From Planctomycetota bacterium (GTDB taxonomy: Bacteria; Planctomycetota; JACQVX01), in contig JACQVX010000169.1 of NCBI GenBank assembly GCA_016209495.1, forward strand, positions 1-45,870: a stretch of DNA of 45,870 nt, read 5' to 3'. Positions 15,416 to 22,223 of this stretch are shown here, in pieces. Every line of letters starts with the position of its first letter. Position 1 is the stretch's first letter. Under the pieces are notes generated by a model. It ran no database searches and was not told the origin of the DNA. It saw nothing but the letters and a program-made list of their open reading frames with translations. Both the position numbers and the translations under genes were made by a program.

Positions 15416-17073
15416 CGGATCCGCCGCGGGACCTCGGCCTCGGCCCCCAGGCGCCGGCGCCGGTCCTCCTCGTAGGCGGCGTGGTTGCCCTCGAACCAGA
15501 CGACGCGGCTCTCCCCCTCGAAGGCGAGGATGTGGGTCGCGATGCGGTCCAGGAACCACCGGTCGTGGCTCACGACCACCGCGGAGCCGGAGAAGGCCAG
15601 GAGGCCGTCCTCCAGGGCCCGCAGGGTGTCCACGTCCAGGTCGTTCGTGGGCTCGTCGAGCAGGATGAGGTTGGTCCCCCCGGCCAGGAGCTTCGCCAGG
15701 TGGACCCGGTTGCGCTCCCCGCCGGAGAGCTGGCCCACGGGCTTCTGCTGGTCGGGCCCGCGGAAGTTGAAGGAGGCCACGTAGGCGCGGCTCGCGATGC
15801 GCCGGCCGCCCACCGTGAAGTGGTCGGCCCCGCCGGACACCTCCTCGAAGATGGACTTCCGGGGGTCCAGGGCCTCGCGGCTCTGGTCCACGTAGGCCAT
15901 GCGGACGGAGTCGCCGATACGGACCGTCCCGGCATCCGGCTTCTCCTCCCCGGTGACGAGCCGGAGGAAGGTCGTCTTCCCGGCCCCGTTGGGGCCCACG
16001 ACCCCCACGATGCCCCCCGGCGGGAGGCGGAGCGACAGGTCCGAGAAGAGGACCCGGTCGCGGTAGGACTTGGCCAGGCCCCGCGCCTCGACCACCAGAT
16101 CCCCCAGACGCGGGCCCGGGGGGATGGCGATCTCCTGCTCCCGGATCCGCTCCTCGCGCTCCGACTCGGCCACCAGGTGGTCGTAGGCCGTGACGCGCGC
16201 GCGGTTCTTGGCCTGGCGGGCCCTCGGCGAGGCGCGCACCCATTCCAGCTCCCGGGCCAGGGTCCGTCGTCGGGCCTCGGCGCGGCTCTCCTCGGCGGCC
16301 AGGCGCGCCTCCTTCTGGGCTAGCCACGAGGAGTAGTTCCCCTTCCAGGGGATGCCGTGGCCCCGGTCCAGCTCCAGGATCCACCCCGCCACGTTGTCGA
16401 GGAAGTAGCGGTCGTGGGTCACCGCCACGACGGTCCCCGGGAACTGGGCCAGGTGCCCCTCCAGCCAGGCCACGCTCTCGGCGTCCAGGTGGTTGGTGGG
16501 CTCGTCCAGGAGCAGGAGGTCCGGGCGCGCGAGGAGGAGGCGGCAGAGGGCCACGCGGCGCCTCTCCCCGCCGGAGAGGGTCTCCACCGGGGCGTCCGGC
16601 GGCGGCAGCCGCAGGGCGTCCATGGCCACCGAGAGCGTGCGCTCCAGGTCCCACGCCCCGGCCGCCTCGATGGCGTCCTGGACCCGGGCCTGCTCCTCCA
16701 GGACGCGCCCCATCTCGTCCGGCGGGAGGTCCTCCCCGAGGCGTCCGCAGAGGGCCTCGTGGCGCGCCAGGAGGTCGAACTGGGCCGCCAGGGCGCCCCG
16801 CACGTTCCCCAGCACGTCGCGGGTGGGATCGAGCTGGGGCTCTTGGGGCAGCCACCCGATGCGCGCCCCGGAGGCCGCCGCCGCGCGCCCGTCGAACTCC
16901 CTCTCCACGCCGGCCATGATGCGCAGCAAGGTGCTCTTGCCCGCCCCGTTGGCGCCCAGGACGCCGATCTTCGCCCCGTGGTAGAAGGAGAGCGAGATGT
17001 CGCGCAGGACCTGTCGCCCCCCGGGGAGCGTCCTGGAGACGCGGAACATGCTGAAGATGTACTCCGCGCCCAC
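15394..17073 (-). CDS. ettA: ABC-F ATPase, EttA type (energy-dependent translational throttle)
   Basis: A 559-residue ABC-F protein with two ATPase cassettes and no membrane domain. Walker A motifs are GANGAGKST (40-48) and GPNGAGKTT. The signatures are LSGGERRRV and LSGGERNRV. Walker B motifs are LLLLDEPTNHLD and LILLDEPTNDLD. The start is GTG at 17073, where EYIFSMFRVSR matches the EttA opening. A basic arm (RARQAKNRARVTAYDHL) fits the ribosomal E-site/L1 interaction segment. Length matches EttA (about 555). It starts 8 nt after the stop of the NHF-motif protein gene and may be cotranscribed with it, an odd pairing for a housekeeping translation factor. Confidence 0.9.
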   Translation of the reverse strand: MGAEYIFSMFRVSRTLPGGRQVLRDISLSFYHGAKIGVLGANGAGKSTLLRIMAGVEREFDGRAAAASGARIGWLPQEPQLDPTRDVLGNVRGALAAQFDLLARHEALCGRLGEDLPPDEMGRVLEEQARVQDAIEAAGAWDLERTLSVAMDALRLPPPDAPVETLSGGERRRVALCRLLLARPDLLLLDEPTNHLDAESVAWLEGHLAQFPGTVVAVTHDRYFLDNVAGWILELDRGHGIPWKGNYSSWLAQKEARLAAEESRAEARRRTLARELEWVRASPRARQAKNRARVTAYDHLVAESEREERIREQEIAIPPGPRLGDLVVEARGLAKSYRDRVLFSDLSLRLPPGGIVGVVGPNGAGKTTFLRLVTGEEKPDAGTVRIGDSVRMAYVDQSREALDPRKSIFEEVSGGADHFTVGGRRIASRAYVASFNFRGPDQQKPVGQLSGGERNRVHLAKLLAGGTNLILLDEPTNDLDVDTLRALEDGLLAFSGSAVVVSHDRWFLDRIATHILAFEGESRVVWFEGNHAAYEEDRRRRLGAEAEVPRRIRYRALTA

Positions 17074-17081
17074 GGGGAGGC

Positions 17082-18650
17082 CTACTCCGCCTGGTAGACC
17101 CAGATCCGGAAGGCGTTCTGGTCGCGGCCGGCGCGGTCGGCCACCTCCGTGAGCCGCAGGGTGGCGGCCAGGACGTGCGCCGCCTCGACCACGAAGTGGA
17201 CGTTGCGCCACCGCTGCTGCCGGTCGCTGCCGTGGACCTCCCAGGTGCCCACCGGGCCGCGCTCGGAGCGGACCTCGCTGGACATCTCCCCCCGGCCGAT
17301 GTCCACCCGCTTCAGGAGGACCAGGGGCCGACCCGGGGTCAGGCCCTTGAGGGTGTAGACGGCCTGGCCGCCCTTCCACCGGCGGCCCGTGTCCTGGGCC
17401 TCCGAGCCGTCGGGGTAGAGGAACTTGGCGCGCTCCCGGCCCTCCTCGGAGGCCCCCTCCAGTCGCCAACCGTGGGTCCCCTCGGAGCCCGCGTCCCCCA
17501 CGGAGATCTCGTCCACCCGCCGGAATCGCAGGCCCAGGACCTCGAAGCTGGGGGGGAGGTGGCCCACCGAGTGGAGCTTGGCGATGAGCTTGTCCCGGCG
17601 GGCCGGGTCGAACTCGGGCTCCGGCTCGGGCCCCTTCTCGGCCGACGGCGGCGCCGGGGGCGGCGCCACGGGCTCGGCCTCGGTCCTCCGCAGGGCCTCC
17701 GAGCCCGCCTCGGCGGCGCGCTGGAGGAGCCCCTGCAGGTCCTCGCCCCGGAGGCGCTCGTCGGCGAGCCGGCGCACCAGCTCCGCGGCGTCCTCGGCCG
17801 TCTCGCGGAAGGCCTCCTCCGCGGCCAGGTCCGGCCGGGCCTCCCCCAGGGCCTGGAGGGCCTCGACCTCTCGCTCGGCCAGCGGCCTCAGGGCCGAGCG
17901 CAGCTCCGGGAGCCCGGGGCTGGCCAGGGCCAGGAGGACCCGGGCCAGGTCCGCCAGCAGCCTGGCCTCCCGGGACGCCTCGATGCGGAGGCGCCGGGCC
18001 AGCTCGCCGTGCAGCGCGCTTCGGCCCTGGAGGTAGGCGCCCAGGGCCAGGAGGGAGGCCGGCTCCAGATCCGTGCAGGCGCGCCGGACCCGGGGGACGA
18101 AGCGACGGTCGATCTCCCCCGGGCCGGGGGCCGCCGGGTCGCGCGGGTCCGCCAGGAACTGCACCGTATCGTCGATGGCCACCCGGGCCAGCTCCACGCC
18201 CTTCAAGGGGTGGGGCGGGTTCTTCGCCACGTCGATGCGGAAGGTCTCCAGGGTGCGCGTGTAACCCTTGTAGCGGGGGTTCTGGGGGTCCTCCACGTAG
18301 TCCGTGGGTTCCTCGGCGTAGCGCAACACCACGTGGGCCGTACCCCGCCCGCCGAAGGCCGCCAGGTCCACCGCGCAGACCTGGGGCTCCCAGACGATGA
18401 TGTCGTGGCCCTCGCCGTCGATGGCGTAGCCGGGCTCCACGTCCACCGCCGCCTCGCCCCGGCCTCGGGCCACCACCCGCAACTCGCCGGCGTGGCCGCC
18501 CACCACCCCGTATCCGTGGAGGGTGCGGTGCAGCAGGGCGAGCTTCTCCAGGAAGTAGCCCTGGTCCGCCTGGTAGTCATCCACGTTGAGGGTCTGCCCG
18601 TGGAAGTGGTTGAGCCTCCGCGGCCCCTGCTTGCCGTCCTTGGTGGTCAT
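17082..18650 (-). CDS. NHF-motif protein of injection-system/phage-tail type with C-terminal galactose-binding-like domain
   Basis: A 522-residue protein. The N-terminus reads RRLNHFHGQTLNVDDYQADQ, then a GYFLEKLALLHR stretch and LHGYGVVGG. This NHF-GxxL-DDxxxDQxYxxEKxxLxxxxLHGxGVV pattern is one I associate with proteins encoded near phage-tail-like injection systems (family knowledge, not checked). The middle is helical and Ala/Glu-rich, with a Pro/Glu linker near residue 350. The last 150 residues form a beta-rich domain ending NAFRIWVYQAE, with VYTLKGLTPGRPLVLL and EVHGSDRQQRWRN, resembling galactose-binding jelly rolls. Inference: a receptor-binding or baseplate-associated protein. The ATG at 18650 lies 9 nt after a TAGAAT, so the mRNA may be nearly leaderless. 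It is divergent from the spike gene. Confidence 0.55.
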   Translation of the reverse strand: MTTKDGKQGPRRLNHFHGQTLNVDDYQADQGYFLEKLALLHRTLHGYGVVGGHAGELRVVARGRGEAAVDVEPGYAIDGEGHDIIVWEPQVCAVDLAAFGGRGTAHVVLRYAEEPTDYVEDPQNPRYKGYTRTLETFRIDVAKNPPHPLKGVELARVAIDDTVQFLADPRDPAAPGPGEIDRRFVPRVRRACTDLEPASLLALGAYLQGRSALHGELARRLRIEASREARLLADLARVLLALASPGLPELRSALRPLAEREVEALQALGEARPDLAAEEAFRETAEDAAELVRRLADERLRGEDLQGLLQRAAEAGSEALRRTEAEPVAPPPAPPSAEKGPEPEPEFDPARRDKLIAKLHSVGHLPPSFEVLGLRFRRVDEISVGDAGSEGTHGWRLEGASEEGRERAKFLYPDGSEAQDTGRRWKGGQAVYTLKGLTPGRPLVLLKRVDIGRGEMSSEVRSERGPVGTWEVHGSDRQQRWRNVHFVVEAAHVLAATLRLTEVADRAGRDQNAFRIWVYQAE

Positions 18651-18659
18651 GGCGCGCAC

Positions 18660-18665
18660 ATTCTA
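18660..18665 (-). promoter_or_regulatory. -10 element TAGAAT of the NHF-motif protein gene
   Basis: On the minus strand TAGAAT (5 of 6) is preceded by TTGTGG at an 18-nt spacing. The predicted transcription start is only about 3 nt before the ATG at 18650. Confidence 0.45.
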
Positions 18666-18697
18666 GGGACGAGGGTCCACGCCCCACAAGCCCCTCT

Positions 18698-18724
18698 GAA
18701 ACCCCCGGTCCGACCGGGGGGTTC
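18698..18724. repeat. Inverted repeat in the divergent spike/NHF promoter region
   Basis: GAAACCCCCGG and CCGGGGGGTTC pair at 10 of 11 positions around a 5-nt loop. It is between two divergent genes, so it is more likely an operator than a terminator. Confidence 0.5.
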
Positions 18725-18767
18725 ATGGATGGCGGGAGGTGCCGTCCCCGCGGGGGCGAGGCGTGGG

Positions 18768-18805
18768 TATACTCGATCCTCCAGCAGCGGGCGACCGGAG
18801 GTCGC
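18768..18805 (+). promoter_or_regulatory. -10 element and hairpin ribosome-binding region of the spike gene
   Basis: TATACT (18768-18773, 5 of 6) lacks a good -35. Downstream, GCGACC-GGA-GGTCGC (18791-18805) is a perfect 6-bp stem with a GGA loop that contains the GGAGG element, then GCAAGCGTGAG and the ATG at 18815. The same design, with one compensatory pair change per arm, is duplicated before the prepilin gene at 6118-6183. Confidence 0.5.
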
Positions 18806-18814
18806 AAGCGTGAG

Positions 18815-20146
18815 ATGAGCGCATCCGGCGGGGCAGGCGGAGCGGGCGGGACCCTGGTCCCCGACTTCCAGGTCAAGGTGGCCGGCCAGCCGCTGGCCCC
18901 CGAGGTGCGCGCCGACGTCATCGGCCTGGTGGTCGCCCTCGGCCTCGGCGCCTTCCCCAGGGCCGAGCTGGAGCTGACCAACACCGGGAGCCGCTGGTCC
19001 TCGGGCGGCCCGTTCCAGCTGGGGGCCCGGCTGGACGTCGAGCTGGGCTACCTGGGCGCGAGGGAGGCCGTCTTCGAGGGCGAGGTCGTGGAGGTCTCCC
19101 CGTGCTACCGGGAGGGTGGGGGCGAGGTCCTCCAGGTGGGGGCCCACCACCGGATGCACCGCCTGGCGCGGGGGCGCCACTCGGCCACCTACCAGGACAT
19201 GAAGGACTCGGACATCGTCAAGAAGCTGGCGGGGGAGGCCGGCCTCACGGCCCGGTGCGAGGACACGGGGGTGGTCCACCCCCACGTCTTCCAGGCCAAC
19301 CGGACCCACCTGGAGTTCATCCTGGAGCGCGCCCTGCTCCACGACTTCGAGGTCCTGGCGGAGGGCACGACGCTCCACTTCCGCCGGCCGGCCCTGGGCA
19401 CGGCCCCGTGCGCCACGCTCACCCGGGGGGCCACCCTCATCGCCTTCCACCCGGAGTGCTCGCTCCTGGGCCAGCCCACCGAGGTGCAGGTGCGGGGCTG
19501 GGACCCGCGGACCAAGGAGCCCATCCTGGGCAAGGCGAAGGTGGGGGACGAGGCGCCGAGGCTGGGCGAGCGGAGCGGACCGGAGGTGGCGAAGAAGGTC
19601 CTCAAGGACACGCGGGTGCAGCTCAGCGGCCTCCCGGTGCGCACCCAGGCCGAGGCGGACGCCTATGCCAGGGCCGAGATGTCCCGGCGGGCGCGGCGCT
19701 ACGCCATGGCCCGGGGCGAGGCCTCCGGGCGGCCCTCCCTGGCCCCCGGGCGCGTGGTGGAGCTGGACGGCGTGGGGACGCGCTTCGGGGGGAAGTGGTA
19801 CGTCACCGAGGCCCGGCACCTCTTCAACGAGTTCGGCTACGAGACCTCCTTCGAGGCGGTGCGCAACGCCCTCTTCTCCCCGAAGAAGCGCCCGGCCCCG
19901 CCGCCGCCCAGGCGGGCGGCCCAGGGCAAGCCGGCCGGCAAGGAGAAGCTGGACATCGCCATCGAGGACCAGACCGGGGCACCCCTGGAGGGCCAGGACT
20001 ACGTCCTGGTCATGCCCGACGGGAAGACCAAGCGAACCGGCACCAGCGGCGCCGCGGGCATCCAGGAGGACAACCTGGACCCCGGGACGGCGAAGCTGGA
20101 GCTGAAGGCCGTCTCCAGCCCGAAGTGGACCATCAAGAAAAAGTGA
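18815..20146 (+). CDS. VgrG/phage late control gpD-like spike protein with C-terminal Ig-like extension
   Basis: A 443-residue protein. FQVKVAGQPL and LGARLDVELGYLG open a gpD/gp27-like beta domain. DMKDSDIVKKLAGEAGL and VFQANRTHLEFILERA are hallmark segments of VgrG/gpD. RPSLAPGRVVELDGVGTRF and KWYVTEARHLF are the closing barrel. No gp5 OB/needle domain follows; instead a Lys/Pro linker leads to a roughly 75-residue domain (LDIAIEDQTGAPLEGQDYVL, then a DGKTKRTGTSGAAG motif) related to domains in the next proteins. Such spikes cap a contractile tube (T6SS or eCIS) and carry effectors. The ATG at 18815 follows a hairpin ribosome-binding region. No sheath, tube or baseplate ATPase genes are in the window, so it is an orphan spike locus. 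Confidence 0.75.
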   Translation: MSASGGAGGAGGTLVPDFQVKVAGQPLAPEVRADVIGLVVALGLGAFPRAELELTNTGSRWSSGGPFQLGARLDVELGYLGAREAVFEGEVVEVSPCYREGGGEVLQVGAHHRMHRLARGRHSATYQDMKDSDIVKKLAGEAGLTARCEDTGVVHPHVFQANRTHLEFILERALLHDFEVLAEGTTLHFRRPALGTAPCATLTRGATLIAFHPECSLLGQPTEVQVRGWDPRTKEPILGKAKVGDEAPRLGERSGPEVAKKVLKDTRVQLSGLPVRTQAEADAYARAEMSRRARRYAMARGEASGRPSLAPGRVVELDGVGTRFGGKWYVTEARHLFNEFGYETSFEAVRNALFSPKKRPAPPPPRRAAQGKPAGKEKLDIAIEDQTGAPLEGQDYVLVMPDGKTKRTGTSGAAGIQEDNLDPGTAKLELKAVSSPKWTIKKK

Positions 20147-20157
20147 GCGGGTGAGGC

Positions 20158-20685
20158 ATGGGCGATCGGCTCCATCCCGGCGACACGGTGGTGATGTCGG
20201 TGGAGGTATCGGGCTACCCCGACGGCACGCCCGCGACGTTCAAGGTATTCGAGGTGGACGTGGACTCGGCGGCCGACCCGGTGACCACCGTCAAGGGCCA
20301 GGTCAAGGGCGGGCGAGCCGAGGCCGAGTGGACCTACGAGGGCATCGTGGACGAGGACGAGCCCGGGGCGCCGGAGTTCGTCTTCGAGTGCATCGTCGGC
20401 AAGTCGAAGGTCCTGAGCGAGGTCCTGGAGGCCGAGGACGTCCTCGACCTGGAGTTCAAGGACGAGGACGGCCAGCCCGTGGCCGACGCGGAACTCACCG
20501 TAGAATTCGCGGACGGGACGAGGCGCGAGGCGAAGACCGATGCCGCGGGCAAGCTCCGCCTCACGGACATCCCGCGCAGGGCCTACGAGGTCCGCTTCGC
20601 ACGGTTCATCCCCTTCGTGGCGGGCTCGACGGCGCCCCCGCCCCCGCCGGCGGCACCCGCGGCCGCGGACACGCCCACGGCCTAG
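20158..20685 (+). CDS. Two-domain Ig-like protein, candidate spike/effector adaptor
   Basis: A 175-residue protein with no signal peptide. Domain 1 (about 1-90) reads GDTVVMSVEVSGYPDGTP and VKGGRAEAEWTYEG. Domain 2 (about 90-150) reads LDLEFKDEDGQPVADAEL and a TDAAGKLRLTDIPRRAYEV motif. The same two-domain pair occurs inside the 959-residue protein at 22224, and domain 2 is also at the C-terminus of the VgrG-like protein. The tail is Pro/Ala-rich. Start ATG 20158 with GTGAGG upstream, 11 nt after the spike stop. Its position suggests a loading or linker role between spike and toxin, but the function is inference. Confidence 0.6.
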   Translation: MGDRLHPGDTVVMSVEVSGYPDGTPATFKVFEVDVDSAADPVTTVKGQVKGGRAEAEWTYEGIVDEDEPGAPEFVFECIVGKSKVLSEVLEAEDVLDLEFKDEDGQPVADAELTVEFADGTRREAKTDAAGKLRLTDIPRRAYEVRFARFIPFVAGSTAPPPPPAAPAAADTPTA

Positions 20686-20817
20686 AACACGACCACGCCC
20701 GCGGCCACGACCACTCGGGCCCTCATCGGGCCTGAACGGCTGCCCGTGGAGGTCCCGCACCGGCGAAGCCCTCGAGGACCGGGCCCCCCGCACGGCGGCA
20801 AGGCGTGGTCGCTGCCG

Positions 20818-21204
20818 CTACCAGATCCGGCGCACGCCGTAGGCGTCGAAGGCGGCGTCGCCGCCCACGACGGCCATGTCCTCGTCGCGGGCCTGCACCG
20901 CCAGGAGCCGGTCGAAGGGATCGCCGTGATGGGGAGGCAGGCTGGCGACCCCCAGGGCGTGACGCCGGTCGATGGGCAAGAGGCCGATGCCGTTCTCGAT
21001 GGCGCCCGACTCGATCAGCTCCGCCAGCGGCAGGTCGAGGACGAGCTTGCCCAGGCCGGTCTTGATGGCCATCTCCCAGACGCTGGCGATGCTCAGGAAC
21101 TTGTCATGGCGCACGTCCTCGATGCGGCGCCGCGCCCTGGGCGTCAGTCGCCGGTCGCCGCCGGCGAACCACAGGAAGGCCTGCGTGTCCAGGAGCAGCT
21201 TCAC
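20818..21204 (-). CDS. vapC: VapC-type PIN-domain toxin
   Basis: A 128-residue PIN-domain ribonuclease. The acidic site is visible: Asp6 in LLLDTQAFLWF, Glu44 in SIASVWEMAIK, Asp95/Asp98 in DPFDRLLAVQA and Asp116. VapC toxins cleave tRNA or rRNA when free of antitoxin. The start is a GTG at 21204 overlapping the antitoxin stop (GTGA). It is on the strand opposite the effector island and splits it, which looks like an insertion. Confidence 0.9.
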   Translation of the reverse strand: MKLLLDTQAFLWFAGGDRRLTPRARRRIEDVRHDKFLSIASVWEMAIKTGLGKLVLDLPLAELIESGAIENGIGLLPIDRRHALGVASLPPHHGDPFDRLLAVQARDEDMAVVGGDAAFDAYGVRRIW

Positions 21205-21428
21205 GGCCGGTAGTCGGCGAAGTCCGCCAGCGGGGCGTCGAAGTCCGGTGCGGTGCGGACCTGCCCGCGCAGCTTGCCGAAGCGCGGCCGCCGCCGCGCC
21301 TCCTCCACGGCGATCAACCGCACCAGCGGGACGTTTCGGCGTGCGATGACCACATCCTCGCCCCGCAGGGCGTCCTCGATCAGGCCCGAGAGGCGGGCCT
21401 TGGCCTCGGCCACGTTGACGCGTTGCAT
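21201..21428 (-). CDS. vapB: Phd/YefM-type antitoxin of the VapBC pair
   Basis: A 75-residue protein starting MQRVNVAEAKARLSGLIEDAL, the N-terminal DNA-binding fold of Phd/YefM antitoxins, with RRNVPLVRLIAVEE next. The basic, flexible C-terminus (ADFADYRP at the end) would wrap the toxin. The ATG at 21428 has a GGTGGGGG site. It overlaps vapC by 4 nt and should repress its own promoter through the palindrome at 21447. Confidence 0.85.
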   Translation of the reverse strand: MQRVNVAEAKARLSGLIEDALRGEDVVIARRNVPLVRLIAVEEARRRPRFGKLRGQVRTAPDFDAPLADFADYRP

Positions 21429-21446
21429 GCCCCCACCGTAACATGT

Positions 21447-21459
21447 CCAACTGAGTTGG
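21447..21459. promoter_or_regulatory. Operator palindrome of the vapBC pair
   Basis: CCAACT-G-AGTTGG is a perfect 6-1-6 palindrome 19 nt upstream of the antitoxin start, in the expected position for antitoxin binding. TTGGAC within it resembles a -35. Confidence 0.6.
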
Positions 21460-21483
21460 TCCACTTGGAGCGCCTCGGTCCGG

Positions 21484-21576
21484 CATTCGGATTTGCCCGC
21501 CTTCAAGGACCCGGATAGCATGAACGCCTGATACCCGTTCATCGACGCCGCCACCGGCGAGGTGATCGAGGAGTAG
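21484..21576 (+). pseudogene. Coding remnant with an in-frame TGA, before the papain-like gene
   Basis: In one frame the sequence reads SDLPAFKDPDSMNA, a TGA at 21529-21531, then YPFIDAATGEVIEE and TAG at 21574. The 14 codons after the TGA all end in C or G, the codon signature of real genes here. It is most simply the 3' end of a gene broken when vapBC inserted, with a point nonsense mutation. The weak alternative is UGA read as selenocysteine. Confidence 0.35.
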
Positions 21577-21581
21577 TCCCC

Positions 21582-22220
21582 ATGCCCACCCCCACCTCCC
21601 ACAAGGACAAGAGGCTCAACAAGCCGGTGGCGGTCCAGCTCAAGACCTACGCCTGGAAGAAGACGAAGGACTGGGCCCAGGCGGACGTAGACGGCTACGG
21701 CGTGGAGGTGGTGAACTTCCTCGAATCCACGACGAAGGAGCTGGACTGCGCCGACACGGCCATCGAGGTGCTCATCCACTACGCCTGGCGGAACGGCCTC
21801 CCGGCGGCCTTCTGGAACACTTCCATGGTCCCCAGCCCGGTCCACAACCACATGACCCGCGTGAAGGCCAAGGGCGTGGGCGTCCTGACCTTCCCCACGG
21901 GCGAGCGGTTCCGGAGGCGCATCCAGCAGTTCTGGGGCGCCCGCTCCCTGGCCCACGGCGAGCACACGGTGGCGATTGCGCGCGCCGACGCCCGGGCCGG
22001 GGACCTCCTCATCATCGACCGGGGCGCCAGCGCCATGGGCCACACGCTCCTCGTCGGGAAGGACGCCGCGGCCCTCTACTACGGAAACTACCCGCCGGCC
22101 AGCCCCGTCAAGGTGACGGACCCGGACACCATCGACGAGTGGTTCCGGGACGGGACCCACGGCGGGAGCGCCCTCGTACGCCGCTGGAACTTCGATCGGT
22201 TCAACCAGGTGGTGAAGTAG
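21582..22220 (+). CDS. Papain/NlpC-P60-like cysteine enzyme, candidate effector
   Basis: A 212-residue protein without signal peptide. Cys56 in TKELDCADTAIEVL and His154 in SAMGHTLLVGKD, with ARAGDLLIIDRG before the His, follow the Cys/His order of NlpC/P60- and CHAP-like enzymes that cut peptidoglycan peptides or amides. The assignment is by motif and position: the gene is within the spike island, two genes before a lipoprotein that could be the immunity protein. The ATG at 21582 follows the remnant stop by 5 nt. The 959-residue gene starts 3 nt after its stop, so the two are coupled. Substrate unknown. Confidence 0.55.
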   Translation: MPTPTSHKDKRLNKPVAVQLKTYAWKKTKDWAQADVDGYGVEVVNFLESTTKELDCADTAIEVLIHYAWRNGLPAAFWNTSMVPSPVHNHMTRVKAKGVGVLTFPTGERFRRRIQQFWGARSLAHGEHTVAIARADARAGDLLIIDRGASAMGHTLLVGKDAAALYYGNYPPASPVKVTDPDTIDEWFRDGTHGGSALVRRWNFDRFNQVVK

Positions 22221-22223
22221 GCA

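Noticed and set aside
18698-18724. Inverted repeat as a terminator
   Set aside because: It is between two divergently transcribed genes, so there is nothing to terminate; listed as a repeat or operator.
20686-20817. 132-nt gap between the adaptor and vapC
   Set aside because: No frame with GC3 signature and motif, no clear hairpin; nothing reported.
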